Part shown: piece by piece, positions 20,258 to 30,439 of the stretch
Layout of the letters: each line of letters opens with the position of its first letter
Position numbering within the stretch: position 1 is the first letter of the stretch
Origin: Xenoacremonium recifei
Lineage: Eukaryota > Ascomycota > Sordariomycetes > Hypocreales > Nectriaceae
Assembly (NCBI GenBank): GCA_012184525.1
Contig: WOFQ01000008.1
Coordinates: forward strand, 186,001-250,000
Length of the DNA: 64,000 bases
Reading direction: 5' to 3'
Program-made: the position numbers and the translations under genes
Notes under the pieces: model-generated
Databases searched by the model: none
What the model saw: only the letters and a program-made list of their open reading frames with translations
Told to the model about the DNA's origin: nothing

Positions 20258-21928
20258 ATGGACCAGACCGCTCGCCACGAGCAGCTCCTCGACCGTCGGT
20301 CTCAGTTGACCGAAGGTCTTGGAAGCCTGCCCTACGATCTGGTTCTCTATCTAGAGCGTGCCGTCGTGTATGCAGAACTCGGCTATCCTGACCTCGCAGC
20401 CGGCGATGCTTATCGCGCCCTTCTTCTCACCGACGAAGTGCTCAACGAAGGGTTCGAGTATCATGAGCAAGCCTTAGAAGCCCTGGAGATGCGCTCTGCT
20501 GTGCCCCTTCCCGATGTCCTTGCTCACGGAAGTCTGGCAGAAGATGTCGTTTTCCGGGTCCTGGATGTCGAAGCCGACGCCGGCGGAAACCATTCTATGA
20601 GGCTTGCGGCCATTGCGTCCGTCCGGGCGTATCAGATTCTCTCTCTTAGCCTCCTACTCTGTGGTTGTCTCCAAAGTGCGTTCAACTTCTGTGAACGCGG
20701 CCTACAAGTTGCCCCTCACAACCAAGAGCTCCTCAACACCAAGGGCAATATCGAGACAGTAGCCCGACGGAGACTTCGCCGAGACGATGTCAACATGAAC
20801 AACCTTCCAGACATCGGACTAGTGCGCCGTGAAGTCTATCCCTGGAACGAGCATGAGCCTGATCGGTTCTCGCCCGAGTCTCTGGCAGAATTGAATTCCA
20901 ACTTGGCCGTCATGGCCCCCAAGTGTGCGGTTCAAGTAGCAACTCTGCCCGTGTTGCTCGACGGCGCTAGCAACACCGACGGCTATGAAATCATCCCTAC
21001 TTGCAAGCAACTCGGCGTGTTTGCGCAAGAGGACATTGCACCTGGCGAAGTTGTCCTCAGAGAGTACTCTCTTCTCACAGCAAACAACCGGCTTAAAGAG
21101 CCCGTTTGCGACGCTTGCAGCTCCGAGCTCCCACCCTTAGGGGGCGAGAATGAGCCGGTGAACTGCCCCGACTGCTACGACACCGTCTTTTGCACGCAGT
21201 ATTGTTTCGACCAGGCTATGGAGCGCTATCACCCCGCAGTCTGTGAAAAGGACGTCGATGCCATCGCCAAGGACCCAGATGCGTTTGAAGCAGACCACAC
21301 ACTCTATCTTCTGCTTCTAACCCGTGTTCTGGCAATCGCCGCTCATGAAGAGGTGCATCCTCTCGACGTGCGAGAGGTCAAGTACATTTGGGGTGATTTT
21401 GTGCCAAGCCGCTCCAACGACATCGACGTGTCGCCTAACGCCGGCCCGCCCCCTGAATGGACGCTGCCATTCTCTTTCAAGTACAGCATTGAGACTCCCC
21501 TACACGTTCTTGAGAAGATGGACATTGACATCTATACCACTCTTCCCGAATACGACCTCTGGGTTTTAAATACCCTCTACGCCAAATTCCGTGGCACCGC
21601 CTCCGCTCGCAAAAGCCAACGCGATGGCCGTCCTGACGTTGCGGCCGTCCACCCTTATTGGTGCCTCGCTAACCACGACTGCGACCCCAACGTCACCTGG
21701 GAATGGGGTGGTCGTATGGTCCTTGAAGCGCGCCGTACGCGAGTTGTAGGGAACCGTCCCGGCGGTATCAAGGCTGGCGAGGAGATTCTCAACCATTACT
21801 GTGATGTGAATCTGCCGGTGCAGCAGCGGAGAGAGTGGGCGCAAGGAAGTTTGGGTGGGTGGTGTATGTGCAAACGGTGCCGGGATGAAGCTGCAGAAGA
21901 GGAGAAGATGACGGCGGCAGAAGTATAA
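20258..21928 (+). CDS. SET-domain protein with MYND-like zinc cluster (SMYD type)
   Basis: Single exon, 556 residues from the ATG at 20258. The N-terminal 170 residues are helical and TPR-like. A split SET domain follows: N-terminal strand block at about 241-270, a Cys-rich insertion at 284-329 (CDAC, CPDC, CTQYC, HPAVC) that resembles MYND, then NHDCDPN at 472-478 and GEEILNHYCD at 507-516, with post-SET CMCKRC at 536-541. In SMYD-type enzymes the NH and the Tyr of the last motif bind S-adenosylmethionine and shape the lysine channel. The usual NHSCxPN appears here as NHDCDPN. The methyl acceptor is unknown. The stop codon lies within a 23-bp sequence repeated downstream of the next gene. 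Confidence 0.85.
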   Translation: MDQTARHEQLLDRRSQLTEGLGSLPYDLVLYLERAVVYAELGYPDLAAGDAYRALLLTDEVLNEGFEYHEQALEALEMRSAVPLPDVLAHGSLAEDVVFRVLDVEADAGGNHSMRLAAIASVRAYQILSLSLLLCGCLQSAFNFCERGLQVAPHNQELLNTKGNIETVARRRLRRDDVNMNNLPDIGLVRREVYPWNEHEPDRFSPESLAELNSNLAVMAPKCAVQVATLPVLLDGASNTDGYEIIPTCKQLGVFAQEDIAPGEVVLREYSLLTANNRLKEPVCDACSSELPPLGGENEPVNCPDCYDTVFCTQYCFDQAMERYHPAVCEKDVDAIAKDPDAFEADHTLYLLLLTRVLAIAAHEEVHPLDVREVKYIWGDFVPSRSNDIDVSPNAGPPPEWTLPFSFKYSIETPLHVLEKMDIDIYTTLPEYDLWVLNTLYAKFRGTASARKSQRDGRPDVAAVHPYWCLANHDCDPNVTWEWGGRMVLEARRTRVVGNRPGGIKAGEEILNHYCDVNLPVQQRREWAQGSLGGWCMCKRCRDEAAEEEKMTAAEV

Positions 21929-21946
21929 GGCGTTGAGGAGATTGGA
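21924..21946 (+). repeat. 23-bp direct repeat, copy 1 (SET gene 3' end)
   Basis: Exact copy shared with 23093-23115. The core is ggcgttgaggagattgga preceded by tataa, and it includes the SET stop codon. The similarity continues imperfectly upstream (gacggcggcag against gacggcgga). Confidence 0.9.
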
Positions 21947-22222
21947 TAGATAAAAATAAAGATGAATGATTCCTTCTCATGGAGTTTACCTCGTGTGAAT
22001 ACATGCCGAACCTGCTGGCTGGCGCTAGAGAGCCGCCCGCCCGCCACACCGGTGCAGTGGAGAAGGCGGCTATTCAGGTATCTATTCTTAGCCATGTATT
22101 GTTCTCGACGAATACCTCAAGCATTCCATCCTATCGCACCATATGCCGGTTTCCATTCTGCTTCACCGTTCTCCCATGCCCATGGTCTTCTATCGAAGTT
22201 CTAGATTACGATATTAACCACC

Positions 22223-23035
22223 ATGACGTACGCATTGCATTTACCCGAGATACTCTCCATGGAGACATCAACGAGAGACTTCAGCTACTTTCGGATACGT
22301 TACGGCAACGTTGTTAAATATGTCGTCGTCGCGCCCGGCACTCTTGATTCCGACGATCTTTTCATGCCGTTATATACTTTGCCCCCGCTCCCTTTTGAAG
22401 AAGACGGATGGAACTTCGCCCGCGTGTCGCGCGACATGGCGGACCAGCAGCTAAAGTTCTCACTTGAATGTCGTTCTTTGAAAGGAGTGGAGAAGATATG
22501 GCATACCAAAACGGTTGATTGCCTGTCGCTGGAAAGACTTCAAATGTTGACAATGAACGCGTTTGAATGCACACGCAAGGACCAGCCTGCAGCTTGCCCA
22601 ACCCTGATTGCAAAGATAGCACGCTTCGAATGGGAGATTCCGCGCATCGAACACGAAACATATGTGTACCGCCTACTTCAAGGGGCGGACATCGCACCGC
22701 GCTTCCTAGGTCATATCGCTGAGGAGGGACGTGTGATAGGGTTCCTGCTCGAGAAGCTCGATGGAAAATCTGCCGGCATTGACCATCTCTCCCGTTGCAC
22801 TGAGGTTTTAGACAAGCTTCATCTGATGGGACTGCTGCATGGAGACGTCAACAGGCACAATTTCGTGGTTGGTGATGGTTGGACAAAGATGATCGACTTT
22901 GAGAGGTGTCAGGAAACGCAGGAAGAGATGTTGAAGAAGACTGAGAGGCTGAGTCTTTCTTCTGAACTACAAGATGAGAGCGGACGCGGTGCTGGATTTC
23001 TCACGGATGAGGAGGAAGAGGAGGAGGATGAGTGA
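22223..23035 (+). CDS. Fungal HGD-type kinase-like protein (often mislabelled alpha-galactosidase A)
   Basis: Single exon, 270 residues. The ATG has a strong context (aaccaccATG). The C-terminal half is a compact kinase-like fold: EIPRIEHETYVYRLLQ, then GFLLEKL, the catalytic-loop motif HGDVNRHNF from residue 206, and IDFE in place of DFG near 224. A run of Glu and Asp ends the protein. HGDxxxxN followed by [IL]DF is typical of phosphotransferase or kinase-like ATP-binding proteins related to the APH/RIO group. Filamentous fungi have many copies of this family, often wrongly named alpha-galactosidase A, and there is no glycosidase fold here. The substrate is unknown. A 23-bp direct repeat brackets the gene. 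Confidence 0.8.
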   Translation: MTYALHLPEILSMETSTRDFSYFRIRYGNVVKYVVVAPGTLDSDDLFMPLYTLPPLPFEEDGWNFARVSRDMADQQLKFSLECRSLKGVEKIWHTKTVDCLSLERLQMLTMNAFECTRKDQPAACPTLIAKIARFEWEIPRIEHETYVYRLLQGADIAPRFLGHIAEEGRVIGFLLEKLDGKSAGIDHLSRCTEVLDKLHLMGLLHGDVNRHNFVVGDGWTKMIDFERCQETQEEMLKKTERLSLSSELQDESGRGAGFLTDEEEEEEDE

Positions 23036-23092
23036 GAGGCTCGTCTTTCGCACGCATCACGAATGGAGCAAATGTGACGGAGACGGCGGAGA

Positions 23093-23115
23093 TATAAGGC
23101 GTTGAGGAGATTGGA
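23093..23115 (+). repeat. 23-bp direct repeat, copy 2 (downstream of kinase-like gene)
   Basis: Exact match to 21924-21946. It lies 57 bases after the kinase-like stop codon. Confidence 0.9.
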
Positions 23116-23379
23116 CAAATGTCCCAGAAACCCTCTACCGACCAACGAGACGCAGCGAACCGCAGAACGTTGTGGTAGAAAGCAAGGTTCTACAAGAATC
23201 TCGAAGCAGCCCCGGAAGCATCTTCAAATGAAAGTGCCCAGCACACGTCTCTCACAAGTAGACAAAATTCGGCAATGAAAAGTAATAATGAATACAAGAA
23301 TTGCCATCACAATGGTAGAATACCGGGTTGAGGGTAGATTATGTTAACGCGCCAAGACTATATAGGGCTTGACGACAGG

Positions 23380-24010
23380 TCACCTTTCAATTTCCATGCT
23401 ATCAGGTAACGTCTTCTGCTCATTGCAATAAGAAATTATATTGAGGGTAAGGATTGGGACAGGATGGAATCTTTCTGACTGAGGATTGTTCATGAGATTG
23501 GGCGACACGACTTGTCGTTTCCGTCTTTGGGCTTAAACCCTGCGAGGCGGGGGACGCGAACAAGGCTTCCAACCTTGCTTTTGTACTCGAAGAAGGCATT
23601 TATGACAGCAGCATGCATCTGGAGCTCGTTTTTTAGGGTTATCGGTAAGAGGTCATTGCCGGGCTTTTCTTTCTTCATTATGCTCAGGTCTCGGAGCTGT
23701 TTTCTAACGCCAACTGTAGAATTGCTTCTCCATAGCACAGTCATTAAAAAGGATTATTCCAGAGCCAGAAGACCCGCGGAAGCTAACTGTCTCGACAAAC
23801 CTGGAATTATAGCTGCAAGGAAAATGGAGGTATTCCATCAAATCTCACACAGGTTTTGAGCAACCTGTGGCTGCTATCAACAACGGCCTCGCCATCGTTG
23901 TGCTTTGTGATCCTGCAGGTGGGCCTGCGATCATTCTCCAGGAGAGAGTACGCCGTTCCATGGTTTTCTAAGTCTGAAATTAAGACAATAATGACGGATT
24001 GTTGGTTTTA
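23380..24010 (-). pseudogene. Decayed gene, DUF3669-like in part
   Basis: Protein-like sequence on the minus strand changes frame several times. Pieces visible in order are LENHGTAYSLLENDRRPT (about 23980), RFVETVSFRGSSGSGIIL (about 23800), MKKEKPGND and ELQMHAAVINAFFEYKSKVG with VRVPRLAGF (23744-23490), and SERFHPVPILTLNIISYCNE (about 23470). The KKE...MH...VRVPR order resembles the DUF3669 region of fungal proteins of unknown function. No single frame carries the whole, so this is a relic. The family name is recalled from memory and moderately uncertain. Confidence 0.45.
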
Positions 24011-24019
24011 TGTATTTCA

Positions 24020-25139
24020 GCGGTTCGTTCAAGGCGTATGATGTGTGGTCTACGGGATGATAGATGCTCCCAGTTAAGTTATTATATATACCGATGATAT
24101 CCAAGCACGCTCGCTCCAGTGGCTGTTGGTAATCTCGTCGGCATCGCCTTCATCATCAAAATCAGCTATATGTAGTCGCCCAGAATCTTGACGTCTTAGG
24201 ATGTGGTGTGGACGTTGTAGTGTTCCTTACTCTGGTCTTCTCCATCGACATTCTCATTGGTTACAAAGAAGTGCTCCTCTTCATCATTAATATTTCCCCT
24301 TGCCGCCCCTTCCGGCACTATCGTCTTCCTCTTCGTGGTCGGGTGTCTTCCTGGAGCTACTGATTGCTCGCACCATGCATGAGTCTAACAAGCCTGGGAA
24401 TTCCTCGAGTGAGAATGGCACCGAAACGTCTGGCATCAGCAACAATCTCATCAGCCCATACTTGCTTGATCTACCGAACAAACCGGGTGTTACTTCAGAG
24501 CCGTCTGGGAGTTGCAGCTGATCGTCTCACTCTGAGCGATCTACATAGCTATGCCTTACTCATGTGCTCGACGACCTCCGGAGACACAGCCTTGTCTACC
24601 TCAAAAACACCTTACACCCTTTTATCAACACCCCACTGGTGTGTGTGACCGGGCTCACCCCTTCACAGCAATTTTAGACTCCTGTAAGACTTGGGACGGT
24701 TCACATAACTACCTACAGCCCGCTTCACAGCAATTTTAGACGCACACAAGACCTGTATGCAGGTACTAATATAAGTGCTAAAATATAGTTCGCACAATAA
24801 GTAAAGCAAACCAGGATCTAAGGCTCCAGTCAAGCCAGCATTGATCACTCGAATATCGTTTGAGCTTGTCATATGTGAGATCTATCATATGACATTTCAA
24901 CCCCGCCCTGTACTCCCCATTAAAGGTGTCTACCATCTTTTCACGAACGACCACTTCACGAATTTCATGTAAACAGCAAAACATGACAGAAACCACTATG
25001 TTAGGCGCAGGATTCAGGCTTCTATTGTGTAACTCCCTCCATAATAGTAATAATCATCGCTATCTACTTTCCTCCCAGCAAACCCCTTTCCCACGTAGAC
25101 CATATCAGGGGTAGCTCCCCACCAACATATACACACCTC
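24020..25139. other. Gene-free relic region
   Basis: Roughly 1.1 kb of AT-leaning sequence with no intact frame. A minus-strand frame of 64 codons (24481-24287) is isolated and unidentified. A 19-bp direct repeat, cttcacagcaattttagac, lies at 24661-24679 and 24723-24741. Confidence 0.5.
24661..24741 (+). repeat. Pair of 19-bp direct repeats
   Basis: Identical cttcacagcaattttagac at 24661-24679 and 24723-24741, offset by 62 bases. No element around them is recognised. Confidence 0.85.
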
Positions 25140-27261
25140 TCACCTTGGCTCAGGCAACGGCCTCGGCCCAACGATCTGCCTCCTCCCTGCACCAATGCCT
25201 TGATTCCCCTTATTCTGGCTATCTCCTCCTGTGTATCCAGCCCACTGCCCGACATCCCAGCGGCCGCCGATCCCGCCGCCAATGCCGTCGACACCACCGC
25301 CGCTGCGTACTGCTGCGGCCGTCTCCTTCTGCGCCTCCTCCCATTCACGCTGGCGCTGACGTTCCATCTCCATCTCACGCTCGAGAAGGGATTTGCTGGC
25401 CCAACCGCCTGCCTTAGTGCGCGATTGGCTCTGCACCCGACGTGCGTCTTCAGCATCACGCTCAGCCGTAGCACCGAGTTCGCGTGAGTACGTCTGCTGC
25501 GGTGCTGCGGCCACGGGAGCCGGATTGGACGCGAGGAAGCGGTCGGTGCGGTTTGCGGCCGCTGGGGGAGATGTGTAGGTGTTCGGGTCCGGGAGCGGAC
25601 GGTTGCCGCCGGTGAGGTGGGACTGGACCGGTGAACGGCTGGCGTTCGGATCGGGCAGCGGTCGCGGGGACTTCGGGGGCGCCGCGGAAGTGGTCTCGGG
25701 TAAGGGTCTCGGGGACTTGGGCGGAACTGACGTCTCGGGCAATGGCCTGGGAGACCGGGATGGAAGCTCTGGCGTTCGGCTGTCCGCCTGGTGCTGAGTC
25801 CATGCTGTTCGCAGCACCTCGCGCTCGTCCCGCGACCAGGAGTCATGTCTGCTGACGGGACGCGCTGCCTTGACAGCCTTGGGGAGGGGACGCTCCTGTT
25901 CGACTTGGGGGCTACCGGGGACCGGGTGCTGCGACCGCTCCTGGCGCTCTCGCTCGTACTCGGCCTCGCGTTGCCGGGCAAGCTCCAACTCCTTTTCCAG
26001 CTCTTGGACACGACTGCGGGGTGCTGACTCGGGACCATCTTGTGCTGACGAGGCCTGCTCTGCTCGGTACTGGCTCAGGAACTGACCGCGCAGTCGACTA
26101 TCAGAGCGGTTCCTCGCCGTCCGTCGCTCCTCTTCGAGACGCGCCTCGGCCTCTGCCTCCTCCTTGCGACGCTTTTCCTCCGTCAGCTTCCACTGACGCT
26201 CTTCTTCCTCCCACCGTCGCTTCTCCTCCTCAGCAGCCTGGCGTTCCTTTTCTTGAAGAATCCGGGTCTGCTCCTCCCACAAACGTTCCTCCTCGAGACG
26301 CGCTCTGTCCTCTTCGGCCTTGCGCCGCGCCTCTTCCTCCTGTCTCAATCGTTCCTCCTCAGCTTCTTGCTCTCGTCGACGCTGCTGCTTTTCGGCCAGG
26401 CTCGGGACTTTAGGACCAGCACTAGTGATCTGCCTCCTGCCACCGAACGCGATGCCCAAGTTGCCCTGGCTAGCACCACCCATGTACCCGTATTGCGCAA
26501 TATTCCAAGCAGGGGCGGTCGTTCCCTCGTGCTCCTTGCGACTCCAGCTACTAACTGGGCCGGGAGAGCCGGACCCGACCTTGGGGCTCTTCGTGGGACT
26601 CCAGCGCCCTGATCCCGAGTCTCCAGTCCGATTGGGCAGCGCCGGGCGAGCGCTTCCATAGGCAGACGATGAGTTGCTGTTCACAGAAGCGCCTCTAGCG
26701 CGAAGTCCCGTAGGTGTCGACGGAACGCCCGTTCCTTGCGGAGTGACAACACCAGCACCTTTCTTGGGCCCGATGGCCGTCGGGAAGTTGGCCGGGTTGG
26801 CGGCGTTGGCAGCGCGGCTGAAGGCGCCGAGGCACTGGAGCACCTGAGCGGGGTCTTTTTGCTCGTACAGGTCGACCGTCAGGAAGGTATCGTGCTGCTG
26901 GAGGTTCAGGGGCGGCGATTGACAGGCGCGCAGGAAATGCGAGATGTTTTCCATCTGAACGAAGGGCATAGCAGACTGCTTAAACTTGACGCCGGGAGGA
27001 GGGAGGGCGAGATTGATGAGTCTGTAACAGGCGGGCAAGTTAGCATCTTGACCAAAGCTGATAGATAGTATAGCAGAAAAAAAACTTCACTGACTTGCAA
27101 AGGGCGACGCCATCTTTGAGCCCCTCGAGGAGATCCGATGACGGCAACCTTTCGCCCAGCGTCTCCTCGATCCATTGTCGCACCTCGTTGGCGGCGGCGG
27201 GGGTATATTTGTCGAGGCGCAGCTTGCGCAGGTCGCCGTCCAAGGACGTCACGGAAGCCAT
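25140..27261 (-). CDS. Transgelin/calponin-homology actin-binding protein with long coiled-coil extension
   Basis: Two exons, 27261-27095 and 27021-25140, giving 682 residues. The intron donor is the less usual gtcagt. Residues 1-150 are a single CH domain of the transgelin/Scp1 type (YTPAAANEVRQWIEE, LLEGLKDGVALCKLINL, FVQMENISHFLRACQ), which binds and bundles F-actin. A calponin-like motif follows at 230-254 (GGASQGNLGIAFGGRRQ), then Glu/Arg-rich coiled coils at about 263-360 and 393-420, a Pro-rich stretch with repeated PRPLPE or RPLPDP units, and a second calponin-like motif at the very C-terminus (GGDSQNKGNQGIGAGRRQ). Yeast Scp1 is only about 200 residues, so this is an extended form. 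PRPLP units could bind SH3 domains (inference). Confidence 0.9.
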
Positions 27262-27804
27262 GCTGGGGGGCTTCGTTGTTGAATTTCTTCTCTTCGTATA
27301 ACTTCGGGAAACTATCGAGGCCCGTCGACTGCCTGCTGCGGATGTTTATGACGAAGTTGGAGGGGGGACGCGCAACAGGGTCTGGCTCAGCAAAGGAATG
27401 CTGTCGCAACGGGTGAGCAAGCCGCTGAGGCAAGACCGTGTAGGTAGGTACCCGAATGAATGTAAGTTCTCTGCGCTGCAGCAGGAGTTCGCGGCCAGAA
27501 ATCGCGGCCACTTCTCAGAGTGCCGTCTTTGCTGCAGAAGGCGATGACAGGTGATAGTTTGGAGTTTGAAGCTTGGCTCAGGTACGAGGCAATGCAAGCT
27601 GTGGCCGTTGAACTTTCGCTTTCGCTTTCTATGGAGCCTAACCGAAGCGACGTCCCGCCCCGGATGTGCCGCATAATGACGTTGGCTGGGGTGGCTGGTG
27701 AGTTGTGGCGCAGCCGTTCCACGATGAAAAAAATGTGGCGGCGGTTCTCCGTCTCAACGCTGTCTTATACGGACCACACACATCGTCGCCTCTTCTCATA
27801 TAAG
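27262..27804. promoter_or_regulatory. Divergent intergenic region, transgelin and NDUFAF2-like genes
   Basis: 543 bases between oppositely oriented start codons must hold both promoters. A plus-strand frame is open from 27520 into the downstream gene, but family alignment places that start at 27805. Confidence 0.5.
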
Positions 27805-28425
27805 ATGTGTGCCCAACGCATTGGGCCCCTCGCGCAGGCCTGGTACCGGTGGAAGGCCCTGCGTCTGCCCTGGCGCAAGCGCTTCCTGATGGGTACGTTT
27901 CTTCCCCTTCACTCTCCTCGTCACATCGTCTCATGACTCTCAGGCTACGATCTCCAAGGCAACACGTATTGGGAGTTCCGCCTCACGCGCGGCGCTGCCG
28001 AAACCTCTGAGCGATGGCGCCGTATCGTCCAGTACCCGCGCTCAACGCACTATTCGCAGGTCAAGGTCAGCCCGCAGTGGCATCAGTGGCTCCGGCACAC
28101 ACGCCGTGATCCGCCCAGCCTAGGCGAGCAGGAGGGCGATGTGGTGCGGCGGGAGCGCATCAAGGTGCTCGCTGCGCAGGCGGATGCTCGATGGGATGCC
28201 AAGCCGCGAGTAATGGAGGCGCCTGCTAGCGAAGGCATGAGGTTGCCGGCGGCAGAGGTCGAGGAGACGCCGGTGGAGGAGGAATCAAGCCCAGAGCAGG
28301 ATCAGCAGCGGAAGCAGAAGCAGAAGGCCAAGGTTGAGGACCCGTGGGCAAAAGCAAAGGCCCAAGGGCCTGGCGAGAACTGGCAGCCGTCAGCATGGCA
28401 ACCTAAATCTGCTAAGAAGCGCTGA
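27805..28425 (+). CDS. NDUFAF2-like mitochondrial complex I assembly factor
   Basis: Two exons, 27805-27892 and 27944-28425, 189 residues. It carries the NDUFA12/NDUFAF2 (B17.2-like) core: the leader GPLAQAWYRWKALRLPWRK, then GYDLQGNTYWEFR, RWRRIVQYP, SPQWHQWLRHTR and DPPSLGEQE. NDUFAF2 binds a late assembly intermediate of NADH:ubiquinone oxidoreductase in the mitochondrion. A charged C-terminal tail rich in Lys, Glu and Gln, ending KSAKKR, distinguishes it from the structural subunit NDUFA12. The frame is open upstream, and ATG 27805 was chosen because the family starts directly before the GPL...W block. It converges on the next gene with 198 bases between stop codons. Confidence 0.85.
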
Positions 28426-28623
28426 CGAAGCTTCCTCGCACAGATTGTACTATCAGAATTGTATAATATCCAGGACGGATGCATGTACGAGCAAGGGATA
28501 AATGCCAGAATAGCGTGTTAATGGTCATCAATCATGAGCCGCAGAGAGAGCTTCTCATCTCCACGGGAATTATTTACAAGATGTCTAATGAGACAGAGCC
28601 CGGATGCTCCATAAGCAGCCGTT

Positions 28624-30439
28624 TCATTCGTCCTCGTCCATCGCATCCCCCTTGTCGTCATCATCATCACTATCCTCCGCTTCCGCCAAACACTCCAACA
28701 GGATCATAATTCGCTCCGCCGATTGGTTCATGACGTCCAGCGCCAGGGTATCATTCCGCTCGCTGCGCATCTTGCCCGTCCGCCGCTTCTTCGCCTTGCT
28801 CTCACGCGCGCGGATACCCTTCTCAGCCGCCGCTACCAAACCGTCGCTGTAGTCCAACATCTCACAATGCCAAAGAAGTTGAATCGAACTCTCAACCAAT
28901 AGCGATAACTTCGCGTTGTCTTCCATTGCCACCGTATTAGCGGCATGTCCAATGTAGCAATGCTCTAGCATCAGTGTCGTTAGGCAGCCCATAGCGTCGC
29001 CCTCGGGGTCGACTTTCGCCGGGTTTTTGTATGATGAAGGCAGTAGTAGGTGAAATAGCTCTCTTGCGAGCGTGATACGCGCTTCCAATAAAAGGGACTC
29101 ATCGTTTGAGTTCACCAACAGCGAAAATGCCTGAAGCGGCAGCACCTTGATCCCCGCCGCATACTCCTCGTACAGCTCGTTCAGCTTAGTTCGTTTGGAC
29201 AATGTGTATGTGACCTCGGACAACAACTTGAAGAAGCGCTGCCGGATCTCGATTGACTCGACCAGCCCCTGAGAACACGGCGGTCCAGATGCCGATTCTC
29301 TTGCATCTTTGGGCTTCTGCGGTGTTGGCGGTTCCGATACTCCGGAAGAAATGCTCTCGTCATCAAAGTAGTCACCAAACTGGCCGCTCTCCAGGTCCAA
29401 GATCATGTCGTCGCGCCGTTTCTTTGACTCCTTCTTCAGCCCGCGCGGTTCCTTCTCGAACACTTCCCGGAACGTTGACGACGAAACATCCCTGCCGTCC
29501 GCAAATAACGCTCGCAGCATCGTTTTGAAGTTGTGCGGCCGGCCGTCCGACTGCGCCATGTACATGAGTATCAGGGACTCTTGGCGCGAAGCCTTTGGCA
29601 CAGCAGCTTCATCATCCTCGTCACCGCCGTTCGCCCGATGCGCCTCATGATCTCTCCGATCACGCTCCTTCCAATCATCCTCCAAGACTTCGATCATGAA
29701 CTCCAGCCAGTTCCTCCAGTAACGCCAGCGATGTGGATACAGAGAGCAGGTGCTGAACGCCCAGCCAACAGTAGACCATAAGTCCTGGCCGCGACACCAA
29801 AGGCTTCCCTCGTGTGAGATCCGGCCACGCAGTTTGTCCTCATCGTCGCTCTCATCGTCAGAGATATCGCTATTATTATTTGATGCCGCAGCAGCGTGGA
29901 ATCTCCGGCCTGCCCTCGGCGGGGATCGGAACTGGAAGGCTGTCCGGAAGTCGGCGTTGATGGGCCCAACGATGGCTAGGACATTGCGGAGGTATTGCAA
30001 GGCTTTGGCAGAAACTTCGACGGATTCGGGTATCTCGCAGCGGGTAGTATGCACAGGGTGGACTATGAGAGTATTCAAAAGTGCCAAATGGCTCGGTGGC
30101 GGAATTGCTAACGGGCGGCAGTGTGGTGGTGGCCGGGAGATGCCCGAGGAAAGAATGCTGTTGAGGAGGTCTATGGCTGAATCATCTAGACGCAAGTCAG
30201 CAATGCCACGACCGCGAGCACCAGAGAAAACGCATACAGAGCTGCTCTTCTAGGAAAATCTGGACATGATTCTTCAACACGCGACGCAATGCCCGCACTT
30301 CGCGATACGGACAGGGCCGATCCAAGGCCGGGCTACTAGCAACGGTCGATTTGGTGGCCGGCGAGTCGTCATGAATGGCGGTAACCACTGTCTTCGGTGA
30401 CGATAACAAGCTGGACGATGGATCCGGATCCAGATCCAT
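28624..30439 (-). CDS. Conserved fungal protein of unknown function
   Basis: Two exons, 30439-30238 and 30185-28624, 587 residues from the first in-frame ATG. The upstream part of the frame has only a TTG, so a start at 30502 is not supported. The protein is mostly helical and soluble. It contains YPHRWRYWRNWLEFMIEVLEDDW near residue 215, an acidic DDESDDED patch, a basic RGLKKESKKRRDD segment and a C-terminal acidic tail (DSDDDDDKGDAMDEDE). A nuclear role would fit the KKR clusters and acidic tail, but I do not recognise the family and give no function. Confidence 0.75.
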
